Origin: Bacteroidaceae bacterium
GTDB lineage: Bacteria > Bacteroidota > Bacteroidia > Bacteroidales > Bacteroidaceae
Assembly: GCA_016286165.1 (NCBI GenBank)
Contig: JAEESE010000004.1
Location: 124,001-188,000 of the forward strand
DNA: 64,000 nt
Direction of reading: 5' to 3'
How positions within the stretch are numbered: position 1 is the stretch's first letter; the number at the start of each line of letters is the position of its first letter. The notes under the pieces are model-generated. The model ran no database searches. It was not told where the DNA came from and was given only the letters and a program-made list of their open reading frames with translations. This document shows, in pieces, positions 1 through 9,641 of the stretch. Position numbers and translations under genes: made by a program.

Positions 1-1667
1 CAAGTGGTGGTGATGAACTTGCCCTGTTCCATGGCCTTGAGCAGTGGGGCTGCCTCGGCTTCAACATCTTCGCCGGCAAGGATGCGAGGGCGCAGTTCGG
101 GCTTGAGGCGCGCCAGCATATAGCGGTTTTCAAACATCGACATGATGTCATAGAGGCAGGTGACAGTCATGATGGCTGCTAACTGGAACATCCACCACAC
201 CAGCACCTGGACGGACAGCAGCGTGTAGCCCACCCATGAAGCTATGCACGACACCACCATGACGAACGTGGTAATATGCGAATAAATGACATCAGATAAC
301 GGCAGAGCACGACGATGGCGGCGCACCATGAACCACTGCCACAAGGTAAAGGCCAGCAGCACAGGGGGAAACACGAGGTTGAGAATGCTGTTGGGCACCA
401 GCACCACGCGCAGCATAATCACCAGAGACGAGAGCACCATCAGGGGAGTGTAGATAAGCGCTGCGTGGCGCATCTGATCGCCCTTGAGGCGGATGAAGAT
501 GGAGAGGAAGATGACCTCAAGCAGCCATGCCATGGTGATAATCAAGGCCGTGCTCATCTGTATGAAGTTGCGCTCGACAAAGTGGCGCACCACCATGACG
601 GCGATGGCGAAGAGCGCTATGCCTATGACGAAGGTGAGCACCTGACGGCGCTGCTTGTTCTCGGGCTTGCGCCAGCGACGCGGCAGCAGCCAATGGAGTA
701 TGACATAGCTCAGCAACAAAGCACCGGCAAGATAGATGAGCACGAAGAGGCTGATGAACAACACAGGCACACCGCGCCATTCCGAGTATAGGCTGCTATG
801 GCCCTTGAAGGGAGCATACTTGGTGGCGGCAGAACGACGAGCCTGCTGCATGAAGGCGGGCAGGCGCGATATAATGGAGAAATAGTTGGGGCCGCCGTTG
901 CGATATATATTGTCCTGCAGCATCTTATAGCGCGACTGCGCGAAGGTGCCGAGTTCACGCACTTTCTGCTGCACGCTCTGGTAGTAGCTGCTCTCGGCCT
1001 CCATACTCTCGAGGAAATGTTCCATGTTATCGCGCAGCACCTGGGCATAATGCAAACAGGCGGCACGGTCCTTCAGCTGTTGGCCCGTGAGGAAGAGCGG
1101 CTCGTCGAGACCTTCCTCCGGCAACTCGTCGGTGAGCGGACGTGCCTCGTCATCGGGCAGCGCAGACTTGGATGTGTCCACCTTAGCCTCGAGCGAGTCG
1201 ATGGCTCCCAGCAAGTGGCTATCGCTCTCAGAAAGCGAGTCGAGGTTGAGCACAGGCGGAATGCTGTTGAGCGACGTGATGAGAGAGTCGTAACGCTCTA
1301 TTTCGCTGCGCATGAGGGCTATGACCTTGTCGTAAGGCAGTGAGCGGCCGCTGCGGTTGTCGAGCTGGCGATAGAGGTTGACGGCCTGCTGACAGGCATA
1401 TGCCATGTCGAAGGTGTTGTCGAGCGTTTGAGAATAGATCATCAACCCGATCTGCTCGCATTGGTTCATGTACCACACCAGCTGCTCGTGCTGGGCAGCG
1501 CCTTGCTGCTCATAGCGCGCCATAAAGGCTTGCTGACGTCGGTAGTCGGCTTGCAGCTCGGCACGCAGCACGCCCAGCGTGCGTGCCAAGTCGCGCTCCT
1601 TGAGCACAGCCCACGATGGCACGGCAGCCACTATGCAGGCTACGAAGATTAGGAGAATACGTTTCAT
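1..1667 (-). CDS. Mechanosensitive ion channel family protein (MscS-like), C-terminus outside window
   Basis: The minus-strand frame stays open from an ATG at 1667 to the window edge, about 555 residues. It starts with a signal peptide (MKRILLIFVACIVAAVPSWA), continues with about 270 residues of probably periplasmic helical sequence, then at least six hydrophobic segments between about residues 295 and 515 (for example LFISLFVLIYLAGALLLSY). This layout matches the large Bacteroidales MscS-family channels that release solutes on hypo-osmotic shock, as I remember them. The diagnostic MscS pore and beta domain would lie beyond the edge, so the family call rests on overall layout. Scattered short frames on the opposite strand are shadows of this gene. 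Confidence 0.65.
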   Translation of the reverse strand, partial: MKRILLIFVACIVAAVPSWAVLKERDLARTLGVLRAELQADYRRQQAFMARYEQQGAAQHEQLVWYMNQCEQIGLMIYSQTLDNTFDMAYACQQAVNLYRQLDNRSGRSLPYDKVIALMRSEIERYDSLITSLNSIPPVLNLDSLSESDSHLLGAIDSLEAKVDTSKSALPDDEARPLTDELPEEGLDEPLFLTGQQLKDRAACLHYAQVLRDNMEHFLESMEAESSYYQSVQQKVRELGTFAQSRYKMLQDNIYRNGGPNYFSIISRLPAFMQQARRSAATKYAPFKGHSSLYSEWRGVPVLFISLFVLIYLAGALLLSYVILHWLLPRRWRKPENKQRRQVLTFVIGIALFAIAVMVVRHFVERNFIQMSTALIITMAWLLEVIFLSIFIRLKGDQMRHAALIYTPLMVLSSLVIMLRVVLVPNSILNLVFPPVLLAFTLWQWFMVRRHRRALPLSDVIYSHITTFVMVVSCIASWVGYTLLSVQVLVWWMFQLAAIMTVTCLYDIMSMFENRYMLARLKPELRPRILAGEDVEAEAAPLLKAMEQGKFITTT

Positions 1668-1682
1668 AATCATAAAAAGTAA

Positions 1683-1722
1683 AAGCCTCACTATCAGTTC
1701 CTAAAGGATAATGGTGAGGCTT
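1683..1722 (-). terminator. Rho-independent terminator after folD
   Basis: The arms aagcctcac (1683-1691) and gtgaggctt (1714-1722) pair perfectly over 9 bp, with a T-rich stretch following on the minus strand (A-rich on plus at 1675-1684). It lies 17 bp past the folD stop and separates folD from the channel gene. Confidence 0.75.
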
Positions 1723-1738
1723 GTATGATGTGAATGTG

Positions 1739-2614
1739 TTAATCGTAATATTCGTGACGGGCAGCGGCCAGTGTGTTCTGCATAAGCATGCAGATAGTCA
1801 TGGGACCTACGCCGCCTGGCACGGGGGTTATCTGCGATGCAATGGGCGCCACGCTCTGGAAGTCGACATCGCCCTGAAGACGGAAACCGCTCTTGCGTGA
1901 AGCATCAGGCACGCGAGTGGTGCCTACATCGATGATCACAGCACCAGGCTTTACCATATCGGCAGTGACAAAGGCCGGCTGGCCTATTGCAGCGATGATG
2001 ATGTCGGCCTGACGACACTCTTCCTTCAACGTCTTCGAACGTGAGTGGCACACGGTCACTGTAGCATCGACGCCTTTCTGCATCATCAACTGCGACATGG
2101 GTTTGCCCACGATGTTTGAGCGGCCGAGTATAACGCACTTGGCGCCAGATGTCTTCACCTCGTAGCGGCGCAACAGCTCAAGAATGCCCTTAGGCGTGGC
2201 CGATACGAAAGCCGGCAGGCCGATAGCCATGCGACCCACGTTGATGGGATGGAAGCCGTCGACGTCCTTGTGATAGTCAATAGCCTCAATGACCTTCTGC
2301 TCGTCTATATGTCGCGGCAGGGGCAGCTGAACGATGAAACCGTCGATGTCGGCATTGGCATTGAGCTTGTCGACCTCTGCCAACAGGTCAGCCTCGGTTA
2401 TGTCGTCCTCGAAGCGAAGCAGTGTGCTGCGGAAGCCGCACTCCTCGCACGCGCGTACCTTATTATTTACGTATGTCTCAGAGCCTCCGTCGTGGCCGAC
2501 GAGTATGGCTGCAAGATGAGGGCGCTTGCCGCCTGCGGCCACTATGCGCTCCACTTCCTGCTTGATTTCTGCCTTAATAGTAGCAGCTGTGGCTTTTCCG
2601 TCGATTAACGTCAT
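1739..2614 (-). CDS. folD: Bifunctional methylenetetrahydrofolate dehydrogenase / methenyltetrahydrofolate cyclohydrolase
   Basis: FolD interconverts 5,10-methylene-, 5,10-methenyl- and 10-formyl-tetrahydrofolate in cytosolic one-carbon metabolism. The 291 residues are full length. The catalytic SETYVNNK motif is present (Tyr48, Lys52), as are the substrate-site segment DVDGFHP and the NADP-binding segment GRSNIVGKP near residue 160. The C-terminal [10 protein letters not shown] signature is intact. It lies 127 bp downstream of ffh on the same strand and is closed by a terminator, so it is the last gene of this minus-strand run or has its own promoter in the AT-rich gap. Confidence 0.97.
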   Translation of the reverse strand: MTLIDGKATAATIKAEIKQEVERIVAAGGKRPHLAAILVGHDGGSETYVNNKVRACEECGFRSTLLRFEDDITEADLLAEVDKLNANADIDGFIVQLPLPRHIDEQKVIEAIDYHKDVDGFHPINVGRMAIGLPAFVSATPKGILELLRRYEVKTSGAKCVILGRSNIVGKPMSQLMMQKGVDATVTVCHSRSKTLKEECRQADIIIAAIGQPAFVTADMVKPGAVIIDVGTTRVPDASRKSGFRLQGDVDFQSVAPIASQITPVPGGVGPMTICMLMQNTLAAARHEYYD

Positions 2615-2741
2615 TAGTTTAATGTTTAATAATTAATGTTTAATGTAAAAAACCTCTGCTCTTCGCGTTGTCTATAGTCTAAGGTATCTACAATAAACTA
2701 TAAACCTCAAACTATAAACTTCGCGCAGTTCACGGGGCGTG

Positions 2742-4067
2742 CTATCTCCTCGGCATCTTTGCCATCATCTGAGCCATCTTCGGGTCTGTGACCATCTTCA
2801 TCATCTTGCGAGTCTGGTCGAACTGCTTGATAAGACGATTGACGGCCTGAATGTCAGTGCCTGAACCGGCTGCTATGCGACGGCGGCGTGAGGTGTTGAG
2901 CAAATCAGGGTGACTGCGCTCCTTGGGTGTCATCGAGAGGATGATGGCTTCGATGCTCTTGAAGGCATCGTCGTCGATATCGATATCCTTCAGGGCCTTG
3001 CCCACACCAGGTATCATGGAGGCCAGATCCTTGATGTTGCCCATCTTCTTGATTTGCTGTATCTGGGAGTAGAAGTCGTTGAAATCGAACTGGTTCTTGC
3101 GAATCTTCTTCTCCAAACGACGAGCTTCTTCCTCATCGTACTGCTCCTGAGCGCGCTCAACGAGGCTGACGATATCACCCATACCCAAAATACGGTCGGC
3201 CATACGAGCCGGATGGAAGGGATCTATGGCCTCCATCTTCTCGCCTGTGCCCACAAATTTGATGGGCTTGTCGACTACGGTTCGGATTGAGAGGGCAGCA
3301 CCGCCACGTGTATCACCGTCGAGTTTGGTGAGCACTACGCCCGTATAGTCGAGGCGATCGTTGAATTCTTTGGCAGTGTTGACAGCATCCTGACCTGTCA
3401 TGGCATCAACCACGAAGAGCGTTTCATCAGGCTCAATGGCCTGCTTTATGGCGGCAATCTCCTGCATCAGCTTCTCGTCGATGGCCAAGCGGCCGGCGGT
3501 ATCCACGATGACAGTGTCGTAGCTCTTAGCCTTGGCCTCGTGGATGGCGTTCAGTGCTATCTGTACAGGATCCTGCGAATCAAGCTCCATATACACCGGC
3601 ACGTCGATCTGCTCACCCAGCACGCGCAACTGCTCGACAGCAGCAGGACGATAGACATCACATGCAGCAAGCAACGGACGACGCTGGCGCTTGTTCTTGA
3701 GCATATTAGCAAGCTTGGCAGCGAAAGTGGTCTTACCGGCACCATTCAAGCCAGCCATCAAAATGACAGCAGGGCGACTCTTGAGGTCCAGTTCGGACGT
3801 CTCGCCACCCATGAGCAGCGCGAGCTCGTCGTGCACTATCTTCACCATCATCTGCTGCGGCTTCACGGCTGTAAGCACGTTCTGACCGAGTGCTTTCTGC
3901 TTGACAGTGTCAGTGAACTGTTTGGCTACTTTATAGTTGACGTCGGCATCGAGAAGGGCGCGGCGTACGTCCTTAAGTGTCTCGGCGACGTTGATCTCTG
4001 TGATTTTGCCTTCACCCTTCAGTATCTTGAATGAGCGTTCAAGGCGTTCTGATAAATTTTCAAACAC
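2742..4067 (-). CDS. ffh: Signal recognition particle protein Ffh (SRP54)
   Basis: Ffh binds signal peptides on ribosomes together with 4.5S RNA and delivers them to FtsY. The 441 residues show an N-domain, the G-domain P-loop GLNGAGKTT (106-114, with Ala where Ser is usual), DTAGRL, TKLDGDTRGG, and a Met-rich M-domain with the RNA-binding RRRIAAGSGT region ending in MAQMMAKMPRR. The protein is complete. Its start is 26 bp after the GH115 stop, so it is probably co-transcribed with secG and GH115, which would place two protein-export genes in one transcript. Confidence 0.97.
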   Translation of the reverse strand: MFENLSERLERSFKILKGEGKITEINVAETLKDVRRALLDADVNYKVAKQFTDTVKQKALGQNVLTAVKPQQMMVKIVHDELALLMGGETSELDLKSRPAVILMAGLNGAGKTTFAAKLANMLKNKRQRRPLLAACDVYRPAAVEQLRVLGEQIDVPVYMELDSQDPVQIALNAIHEAKAKSYDTVIVDTAGRLAIDEKLMQEIAAIKQAIEPDETLFVVDAMTGQDAVNTAKEFNDRLDYTGVVLTKLDGDTRGGAALSIRTVVDKPIKFVGTGEKMEAIDPFHPARMADRILGMGDIVSLVERAQEQYDEEEARRLEKKIRKNQFDFNDFYSQIQQIKKMGNIKDLASMIPGVGKALKDIDIDDDAFKSIEAIILSMTPKERSHPDLLNTSRRRRIAAGSGTDIQAVNRLIKQFDQTRKMMKMVTDPKMAQMMAKMPRR

Positions 4068-4093
4068 GGCTGTTTATAATTGAGAGTTCAAAG

Positions 4094-6526
4094 TTATTTC
4101 AATACAATAACCTCGTCCACGACGACACCGTCGTCCATGGCTGCAAACACAATGTCATGGCTGCCAGTGCGCTTAGACACAGGCAGGTAGGCACGCACTA
4201 CGGCATAGTTCTGCAGTACGTTCTGCTTCCATTGCTCGCTGCGCCCTTCAGTGTTGTAGACAAACATCATAGGCGACGAGCCGTCGAGAGAGAGTGTGAA
4301 ACGCTGGCGCTCCTCGATAGGATGAGTAGGCAGCATATGCACCTCTACCTCAACACGCTGCTGCGAAGCAGGGAAGGCATACTGGAAACTATATGTGAGG
4401 TTGCAATCCTTAGGCACTGGCATGGCACGTATGCTGGCGCCAAGGCCCAACACAGGATCGAGGACAGAGTTGCCTGAGAACGATGAGTTGTTGTACGAAG
4501 CACCATAGAAGGTGGCTATCGTAGGACGATCGACAGGCATAGGATCAGGCACTGCCACGTGTGGAACGGGCTGGAACACCGACAGAGCACGTGGATTGGA
4601 ATTCATGATTCCCTGCCACTTACCACCACGCTGGGCATTGTATTGTATGGTGAGTTGCTGTATGCGATTGTGTGCATTGTCGCTGCGCTGCCACGTCTGC
4701 TGAACACTCTCGCGCGAGAGGTAGCTGATGCCATGGCGGGCGAGCTGGGCACAAGCAAACTTCTCGTTCTGAAGGGCAGCACACATTATAGGATATTCCA
4801 CCAATTGGAAGAAAGCATCATAGCGGGCAGGATGAGCCTTGCGCACACTATCGGCCAACCAACGCACGTTGCGCTGCATGAGATCGTAGCGAGTCAGACG
4901 ATGACGAAGCTTCTTCTCGCTCCAAGGCAAGTCGCGTATGGCCGACCAGTTGACATTGCCTCCTGCCGGCTCCTCTACGCGCGTGCCAGCCAAGTGTTCC
5001 GGCTTGCGCTGGAAAGCGAGATGATAGTGTTCCTTGAGGTATATCGACAGCAGTCGGGCCACATCACGACCAACGTTCATGGCCATAAACTCCTCGATAT
5101 GCTTGCCCACTGAGAGCTCGCGTACGGCTTCCAAATTCCAAGCCATGTCCATGAATAGCGAGATCTGATACTCTGAAGGCTTGATATCGCCCACATTGAG
5201 CACCCACATGCGCGAAGCCCCATGATAGGCTGCCTCTGACAACTGCTGGAACATAAGGAACGGGCTTGCTGTGCCCAACCACAGGTAGTCGTGCGGACGG
5301 CCCCAATAGGATATATGGTAGTAAACACCATTGCCGCCTGAGCGTGCGCGCTCGCGTTCGTTAGGGAAATGACGTATGTAACCGTAGTTGTCGTCGGTCC
5401 ACATCAGCGTCACGTCGTCAGGCACATGCAGACCGGCCTTGTACTGGTCCATCACCTCTTTATAGGGTATGAACACCTGGGGCACCATGTACAGCGACTT
5501 GGTGATATACTTTCCGAGGATACCGCGCTGGGTAGTAATGACTTGTTCGAGGGCACGGCGGCTCTCATCAGCATCTTCGTAGCCCTGCATAGCTCCGTCG
5601 TGCACACCTCGCATACCAAGGGTGTAGACCATTGGCAGATTCGCCGTTTCAGCCACTCGCCGCTCCCAGAAAGCTGTCACGGCATTGCTGTTGGTGGCCC
5701 AGTTGTAGTCGCCCTGTCCGCGTCGCGGCCATTCGCCTGCTACGTCACAAGCCAGAGGCTCACAGTGGCTTGAGCCGAGATAGATGCCATAGCGACTGGC
5801 AAGCTCAGCATTTCCTGCCGTCAGGAAGAAAGGCAGCGTCTGCTCGTGCATAGGAGGCCAGTAGAGGTTAGCGCGCAAACGAAGCATCAGCTGGAAGATA
5901 CGCTCGGTGGTGCGAGGGCCTATTGCGCCCAATTCATTTGGCTCGTAGTTGAACACAACCCATGGAAGGAAGCCGAAATCCTCGTCGTTGATAAAGATGC
6001 CGCGAAATAAAACGTCAGGGGACTGCTGCGTGTGAAAGCCTTCAGGCAAGGTAAATTCCTGACGCAACTCCGGTTCCACATCTGCCCACCACTCCCAAGG
6101 CGACACACCAAGTTGGCGCGTCAGCTCGATAATACCATAGGCTGTGCCAGCAGCGTCGCTGCCTGCAATCACAAGATGTCCATCGGCATCAACCGCCATG
6201 ACAAAGGCCTGCTTACGACCTACTAGGTAGTCGAGATTAATGCCCGAACGTGCAATGCGCTTGGCATTGGAGCCTCCCATAGTGCCAATGATGATGCTGG
6301 CGTCGTGGTCGGTTATCTCCAGATTAATGCCTAGCACGCGCTGTACATCACCCTGCAGCATATCAACTGCAGTGAGTACCACAGCCTCCTCATCGGCACT
6401 GACCGATGCCTTGGTCGGAGCGGCATAACGTAAAACGAAAGCGCTGGCCTGCATGGTCAGCGCTATCATGGCCACGACTATTGTCGAGGCTGTACGTTGC
6501 ATTGTAGAACCTGTCATGAAGCGCAT
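4094..6526 (-). CDS. Glycoside hydrolase family 115 (xylan alpha-1,2-glucuronidase)
   Basis: GH115 enzymes remove (4-O-methyl)glucuronic acid side chains from glucuronoxylan. The 810 residues begin with a signal peptide; MQRTASTIVVAMIALTMQAS, starting at residue 9 (nt 6502), is an equally good start. Family-typical segments are RGIFINDEDFGFLPWV, RLRANLYWPPMHEQ, LMWTDDNYGYIRHFPN and WVLNVGDIKPSEYQISLFMD, followed by a C-terminal beta-rich domain. It starts 3 bp after secG stops and ends 26 bp before ffh, so an accessory xylanolytic gene sits between housekeeping export genes. It probably works with the GH10 and GH3 enzymes near 39-45 kb. Confidence 0.9.
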   Translation of the reverse strand: MRFMTGSTMQRTASTIVVAMIALTMQASAFVLRYAAPTKASVSADEEAVVLTAVDMLQGDVQRVLGINLEITDHDASIIIGTMGGSNAKRIARSGINLDYLVGRKQAFVMAVDADGHLVIAGSDAAGTAYGIIELTRQLGVSPWEWWADVEPELRQEFTLPEGFHTQQSPDVLFRGIFINDEDFGFLPWVVFNYEPNELGAIGPRTTERIFQLMLRLRANLYWPPMHEQTLPFFLTAGNAELASRYGIYLGSSHCEPLACDVAGEWPRRGQGDYNWATNSNAVTAFWERRVAETANLPMVYTLGMRGVHDGAMQGYEDADESRRALEQVITTQRGILGKYITKSLYMVPQVFIPYKEVMDQYKAGLHVPDDVTLMWTDDNYGYIRHFPNERERARSGGNGVYYHISYWGRPHDYLWLGTASPFLMFQQLSEAAYHGASRMWVLNVGDIKPSEYQISLFMDMAWNLEAVRELSVGKHIEEFMAMNVGRDVARLLSIYLKEHYHLAFQRKPEHLAGTRVEEPAGGNVNWSAIRDLPWSEKKLRHRLTRYDLMQRNVRWLADSVRKAHPARYDAFFQLVEYPIMCAALQNEKFACAQLARHGISYLSRESVQQTWQRSDNAHNRIQQLTIQYNAQRGGKWQGIMNSNPRALSVFQPVPHVAVPDPMPVDRPTIATFYGASYNNSSFSGNSVLDPVLGLGASIRAMPVPKDCNLTYSFQYAFPASQQRVEVEVHMLPTHPIEERQRFTLSLDGSSPMMFVYNTEGRSEQWKQNVLQNYAVVRAYLPVSKRTGSHDIVFAAMDDGVVVDEVIVLK

Positions 6527-6529
6527 GGC

Positions 6530-6907
6530 TTAGTTAGCAGGTGCCTCTGCGGGAGCTTCTGCGGCAGGCGCATCAGCTGCGGGGGTCTCCTGCACGTCTG
6601 TGGCAGGAATGCCAGGCAGATTGGTAGGAGCTGTGGCTTTCTGCTCGGTGGCTGCATTCTCCATAACGGAGGCGTCGCTGCCTGCGCGAGGAATAAAGAA
6701 TACTGAAGCTACGCTGAACACTACCATTGCAGCTGCCAGTCCCCATGTGAGTTTCTCAATGACGTCGGTGGTCTTGCGCACGCCCATCACTTGGTTGCCG
6801 CTAGCAAAGCCGCTGGCGAGACCGCCTCCCTTGGACTCCTGGACGAGTACGATGAGGCACATGAAGATTGATGCGATGACCACAAGGATTACAAGTAGAT
6901 TGTACAT
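6530..6907 (-). CDS. secG: Preprotein translocase subunit SecG
   Basis: SecG is the small accessory subunit of the SecYEG channel. Residues about 3-21 and 54-72 form two membrane segments separated by the conserved cytoplasmic loop (QESKGGGLASGFASGNQVMG). A C-terminal tail rich in Ala, Pro and Glu (about residues 80-125) is longer than in proteobacterial SecG and usual in Bacteroidota. It follows the TPR gene after 47 bp and precedes GH115 by 3 bp. Confidence 0.95.
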   Translation of the reverse strand: MYNLLVILVVIASIFMCLIVLVQESKGGGLASGFASGNQVMGVRKTTDVIEKLTWGLAAAMVVFSVASVFFIPRAGSDASVMENAATEQKATAPTNLPGIPATDVQETPAADAPAAEAPAEAPAN

Positions 6908-6954
6908 TTTGTTTAACTATTATTTGATTATTATTCTCGTTGTTTCGTAGGCCG

Positions 6955-7710
6955 TTATTCCTCTGTTTTATGGCTTTCATTGACCAATAATTTCTCAAGG
7001 AACCGGATTTGGTCTGCAAAGTAACGGTTTTTTTGTGGATAAAGCAAACTTATTCGCCGAATTATTTCAATTGCCTTAGCATATTTGCCTTGTTTGATGT
7101 AAATTCGTGCCAAAGTCTCAGTAAAATAGGTGTCGGAAGTGTCGTTTTGTTCTTCTACGTCGTCGACTTCGTCATCGGCACTTTCTTCTATCTTCTGAGG
7201 TGACTGTTCGACAGGTTTGACGAGCTTGACAGGTTCCGTTGGGATGACTTTCGGCTCTTCATGTTCATCGGCCATGGGCTGCGCATCGTCAAGCTGAAGC
7301 AGGTAGGCTGTATAGTCGACAGCTGCTTCGGCCGGTCTGGGGCGCCGCTGCTTAGGTTGCGGTTGAGGCTGCTGGCCAAGGAAGGTGTCGATGAGCGAGA
7401 TGGTGCGATCGGCCGGCTGCTGAGGTGCGGAGCCCTGCTTCACTGCTGCCACGGCCGTGTCAGCAGTTATGGCAGCCTGCAGAACATCGGTTTCGAAGAG
7501 TTCGAAAAGACGTTGGCGGTCGGGCATGCAGACTGCAGCACGGCTCAGTTCCTTGCCAAAGCGCTTATCCTGCAGTTGATAAAGACCGCGCAGAAGCAAC
7601 AGACGGGCTGCCTGGAACGATGGGTATTGTTCTACCAACTCGTAAAGTTCATCGACAACGGCTGCATCAATGAGTTCAGGATTCTTTATGTAAGTAGTTA
7701 TGGATTGCAT
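6955..7710 (-). CDS. Tetratricopeptide-repeat protein
   Basis: This 251-residue soluble protein has no signal peptide. The N-terminal part is helical (PELIDAAVVDELYELVEQYP), a central segment is charged and low in complexity (about residues 110-190, rich in Pro, Gln, Glu and Asp), and a TPR-like hairpin lies at about residues 190-245 (TLARIYIKQGKYAKAIEIIR). Such a gene recurs between lptE and secG in Bacteroidales as I remember, which suggests a scaffold role in envelope biogenesis. That role is inferred from neighbours only. Confidence 0.75.
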   Translation of the reverse strand: MQSITTYIKNPELIDAAVVDELYELVEQYPSFQAARLLLLRGLYQLQDKRFGKELSRAAVCMPDRQRLFELFETDVLQAAITADTAVAAVKQGSAPQQPADRTISLIDTFLGQQPQPQPKQRRPRPAEAAVDYTAYLLQLDDAQPMADEHEEPKVIPTEPVKLVKPVEQSPQKIEESADDEVDDVEEQNDTSDTYFTETLARIYIKQGKYAKAIEIIRRISLLYPQKNRYFADQIRFLEKLLVNESHKTEE

Positions 7711-7803
7711 TACGATTAACTTTGAGCTAAAAGCTGTATGCTATGTGCACTTAACGATAACCTAAGCACTTAAAGATTAATGAATTAAACAGATGAACTT
7801 GAG

Positions 7804-8322
7804 CTACCAATTGGCCACGGTGGCATTGAAGATCTGGTCGGTAATGTCCTTGGTCATCTGCGTCACGAGCTCTTCCTGTACGTTGACAAGTTGCTGAGTA
7901 GCATCGTATTCCGTGGTAGCCGAGAACTGGCGTTCGAAGTCCTCCTTATGGTTCTTATTGTTAGTAAAGCGCACGTTGACCGTCATCTTCAGCTGCACCT
8001 GCGAGCTGTAGCCGTCGCTGCCAACGCCCTTGTTGAACTGGTCGAAGCCTGTTATCTCGCCAGATATCACGAGGTCTCCGCCACGCTTCACCTGCTGCAG
8101 TTTGGTTTGTTGGGCGAAGATATCGGTGAGTTTATTGTTGAAGATCGACTGCATAGGCGCCCAGACATAGGCCGAACGTATTGGGAACTGGTCAATCTGA
8201 ATGGTCTTGGTCTTGGTATAGTCGATGCTTGCACCATTGAACTTGTAGGAAATGGCGCAAGATGAGAGAAGGAGGACTAAGCTCCCCATCCATACCAGCA
8301 GTTTATATTTCTTCGAGTCCAT
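7804..8322 (-). CDS. lptE: LPS assembly lipoprotein LptE-like
   Basis: LptE plugs the LptD barrel that inserts lipopolysaccharide into the outer membrane. I place the start at ATG 8322 because it gives a clean lipoprotein signal (MDSKKYKLLVWMGSLVLLLS, then Ser21 and the lipidated Cys22). A longer frame to 8406 would put 28 unrelated residues in front. The mature part contains IDQFPIRSAYVWAPMQSIFN and VNVRFTNNK, in line with the Bacteroidota LptE family. The first 20 bp overlap the 3' end of the upstream sigma-54 activator gene, so translation is probably coupled. Confidence 0.85.
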   Translation of the reverse strand: MDSKKYKLLVWMGSLVLLLSSCAISYKFNGASIDYTKTKTIQIDQFPIRSAYVWAPMQSIFNNKLTDIFAQQTKLQQVKRGGDLVISGEITGFDQFNKGVGSDGYSSQVQLKMTVNVRFTNNKNHKEDFERQFSATTEYDATQQLVNVQEELVTQMTKDITDQIFNATVANW

Positions 8323-9571
8323 ATTCCTTGATTTTACGATACAAAGTACGCTCACTGATATGCAGTTCCTCAGCAGCTTTCTTGCGTCGCCCACGATTCT
8401 TCTCAAGAGCTTTGATTATGAGGCGTTTCTCCTGATCTTCGATGGAAAGAGATTCCTCGACATATTCCTCGGCATAAGGCGTAGAGTCGGCATGGATATG
8501 CGCATTATGCTCGTCCACTCCGCTTGTGTGCATATGCTGATGGCTCACGATGGGCACCACCTCAGCATCTGTCAAAGGTACGGTAGGCGAAACGGCTACG
8601 CCAGAGCCGGCCACCACCGTGGGTTGGTGCATTGTCGAGAGTTGCTGCTTCAGGTCACTGACTTCACGATGCAGAGCGTTTATCATCTGGAAAAGCATCT
8701 CACGTTCGTTATCATAGGAGTGAGTGCCGCCCTGAGCTTGACTAACGCGCACGAGTCCTCCGTTTTCCTCAATAGTCGGCCATATCTCGTAGTCGGAAAG
8801 CACTTCGGGCGTTACAACACGCGAGTCACGCATGAGAATGGACATTTGCTCAGTCAAGTTCTTAAGCTGACGTATGTTGCCTGGCCATTTATACCGTTTC
8901 ATCACCTCTTCAGCCTCGGGCGAGAGGGTGATACGCTCTGGCATCTGGTACTTGGCTGCTATCTCCATGGCAAATTTCTTGAAGAGCAGCAGTATATCAT
9001 CACCGCGTTCACGCAACGGTGGCATCTTGATGGGGATGGTGTTGAGACGATAGAAGAGGTCCTCGCGGAAACGTCCTTCGCGTATTGCCATCTGGATATT
9101 GACATTAGTAGCCGCCACAACACGCACATTGGTCTTGCGGACCTCGCTTGAACCGACTCGGATGTACTCGCCATTCTCAAGCACACGCAGCAGGCGTGCC
9201 TGAGTGCTCAACGGCAATTCACCCACCTCATCAAGGAAGAGCGTGCCTCCGTCGGCTGCTCCGAAATAGCCCTCATGCTCGCCTATGGCGCCCGTGAAAG
9301 CTCCTTTCTCGTGGCCGAACAGTTCGCTATCGATAGTACCTTCGGGTATGCTTCCACAGTTTATGGCGAAGTATTTACGCGTGCGGCGTAAGCTGTTGTC
9401 GTGGATAAGTCGAGGAATAATCTCCTTACCCACGCCGCTCTCGCCAGTTATAAGCACTGATAGATCCGTCTTAGCCACTTGCAAGGCGGTGTCGATGGCA
9501 TGGTTCAAGGCTTCGCAGTTGCCCACGATGCCGTAGCGTTGTTTTATGGGTTGAAGGTCTTTTGCGTCCAC
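8303..9571 (-). CDS. Sigma-54-dependent transcriptional activator (AAA+ with Fis-type HTH, no receiver domain)
   Basis: Such activators hydrolyse ATP to open promoters held by the sigma-54 polymerase. Of 422 residues, the AAA+ domain starts almost at the N-terminus: Walker A GESGVGKE (43-50), the sigma-54 contact loop GAFTGA (90-95) and Walker B GGTLFLDEVGEL (108-119). A Fis-like helix-turn-helix fills about 380-420 (KKAAEELHISERTLYRKI). No receiver, GAF or PAS sensor precedes the AAA+ domain, so regulation must come from partners, abundance or the His-rich linker (about 320-370). It precedes lptE with a 20-bp overlap. Confidence 0.92.
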   Translation of the reverse strand: MDAKDLQPIKQRYGIVGNCEALNHAIDTALQVAKTDLSVLITGESGVGKEIIPRLIHDNSLRRTRKYFAINCGSIPEGTIDSELFGHEKGAFTGAIGEHEGYFGAADGGTLFLDEVGELPLSTQARLLRVLENGEYIRVGSSEVRKTNVRVVAATNVNIQMAIREGRFREDLFYRLNTIPIKMPPLRERGDDILLLFKKFAMEIAAKYQMPERITLSPEAEEVMKRYKWPGNIRQLKNLTEQMSILMRDSRVVTPEVLSDYEIWPTIEENGGLVRVSQAQGGTHSYDNEREMLFQMINALHREVSDLKQQLSTMHQPTVVAGSGVAVSPTVPLTDAEVVPIVSHQHMHTSGVDEHNAHIHADSTPYAEEYVEESLSIEDQEKRLIIKALEKNRGRRKKAAEELHISERTLYRKIKEYGLEEI

Positions 9572-9606
9572 CTAATAATATAGTTTTTTTCTAATCCCTA
9601 AACTCT

Positions 9607-9634
9607 ATTCCTTAATCCTTATTCCTTAATCCTT
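9607..9634. repeat. Two exact copies of a 14-bp AT-rich repeat
   Basis: The unit attccttaatcctt occurs twice in tandem in the 70-bp gap between pdxA and the sigma-54 activator. A closely related 14-bp repeat in opposite orientation is at 52576-52617. Its role is unknown. Confidence 0.7.
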
Positions 9635-9641
9635 ATGACAA

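Noticed and set aside
315..1652. Three plus-strand open frames of 74-181 codons at the left edge
   Set aside because: They lie opposite the partial channel gene, have unnatural His/Gln-rich composition and no family resemblance.
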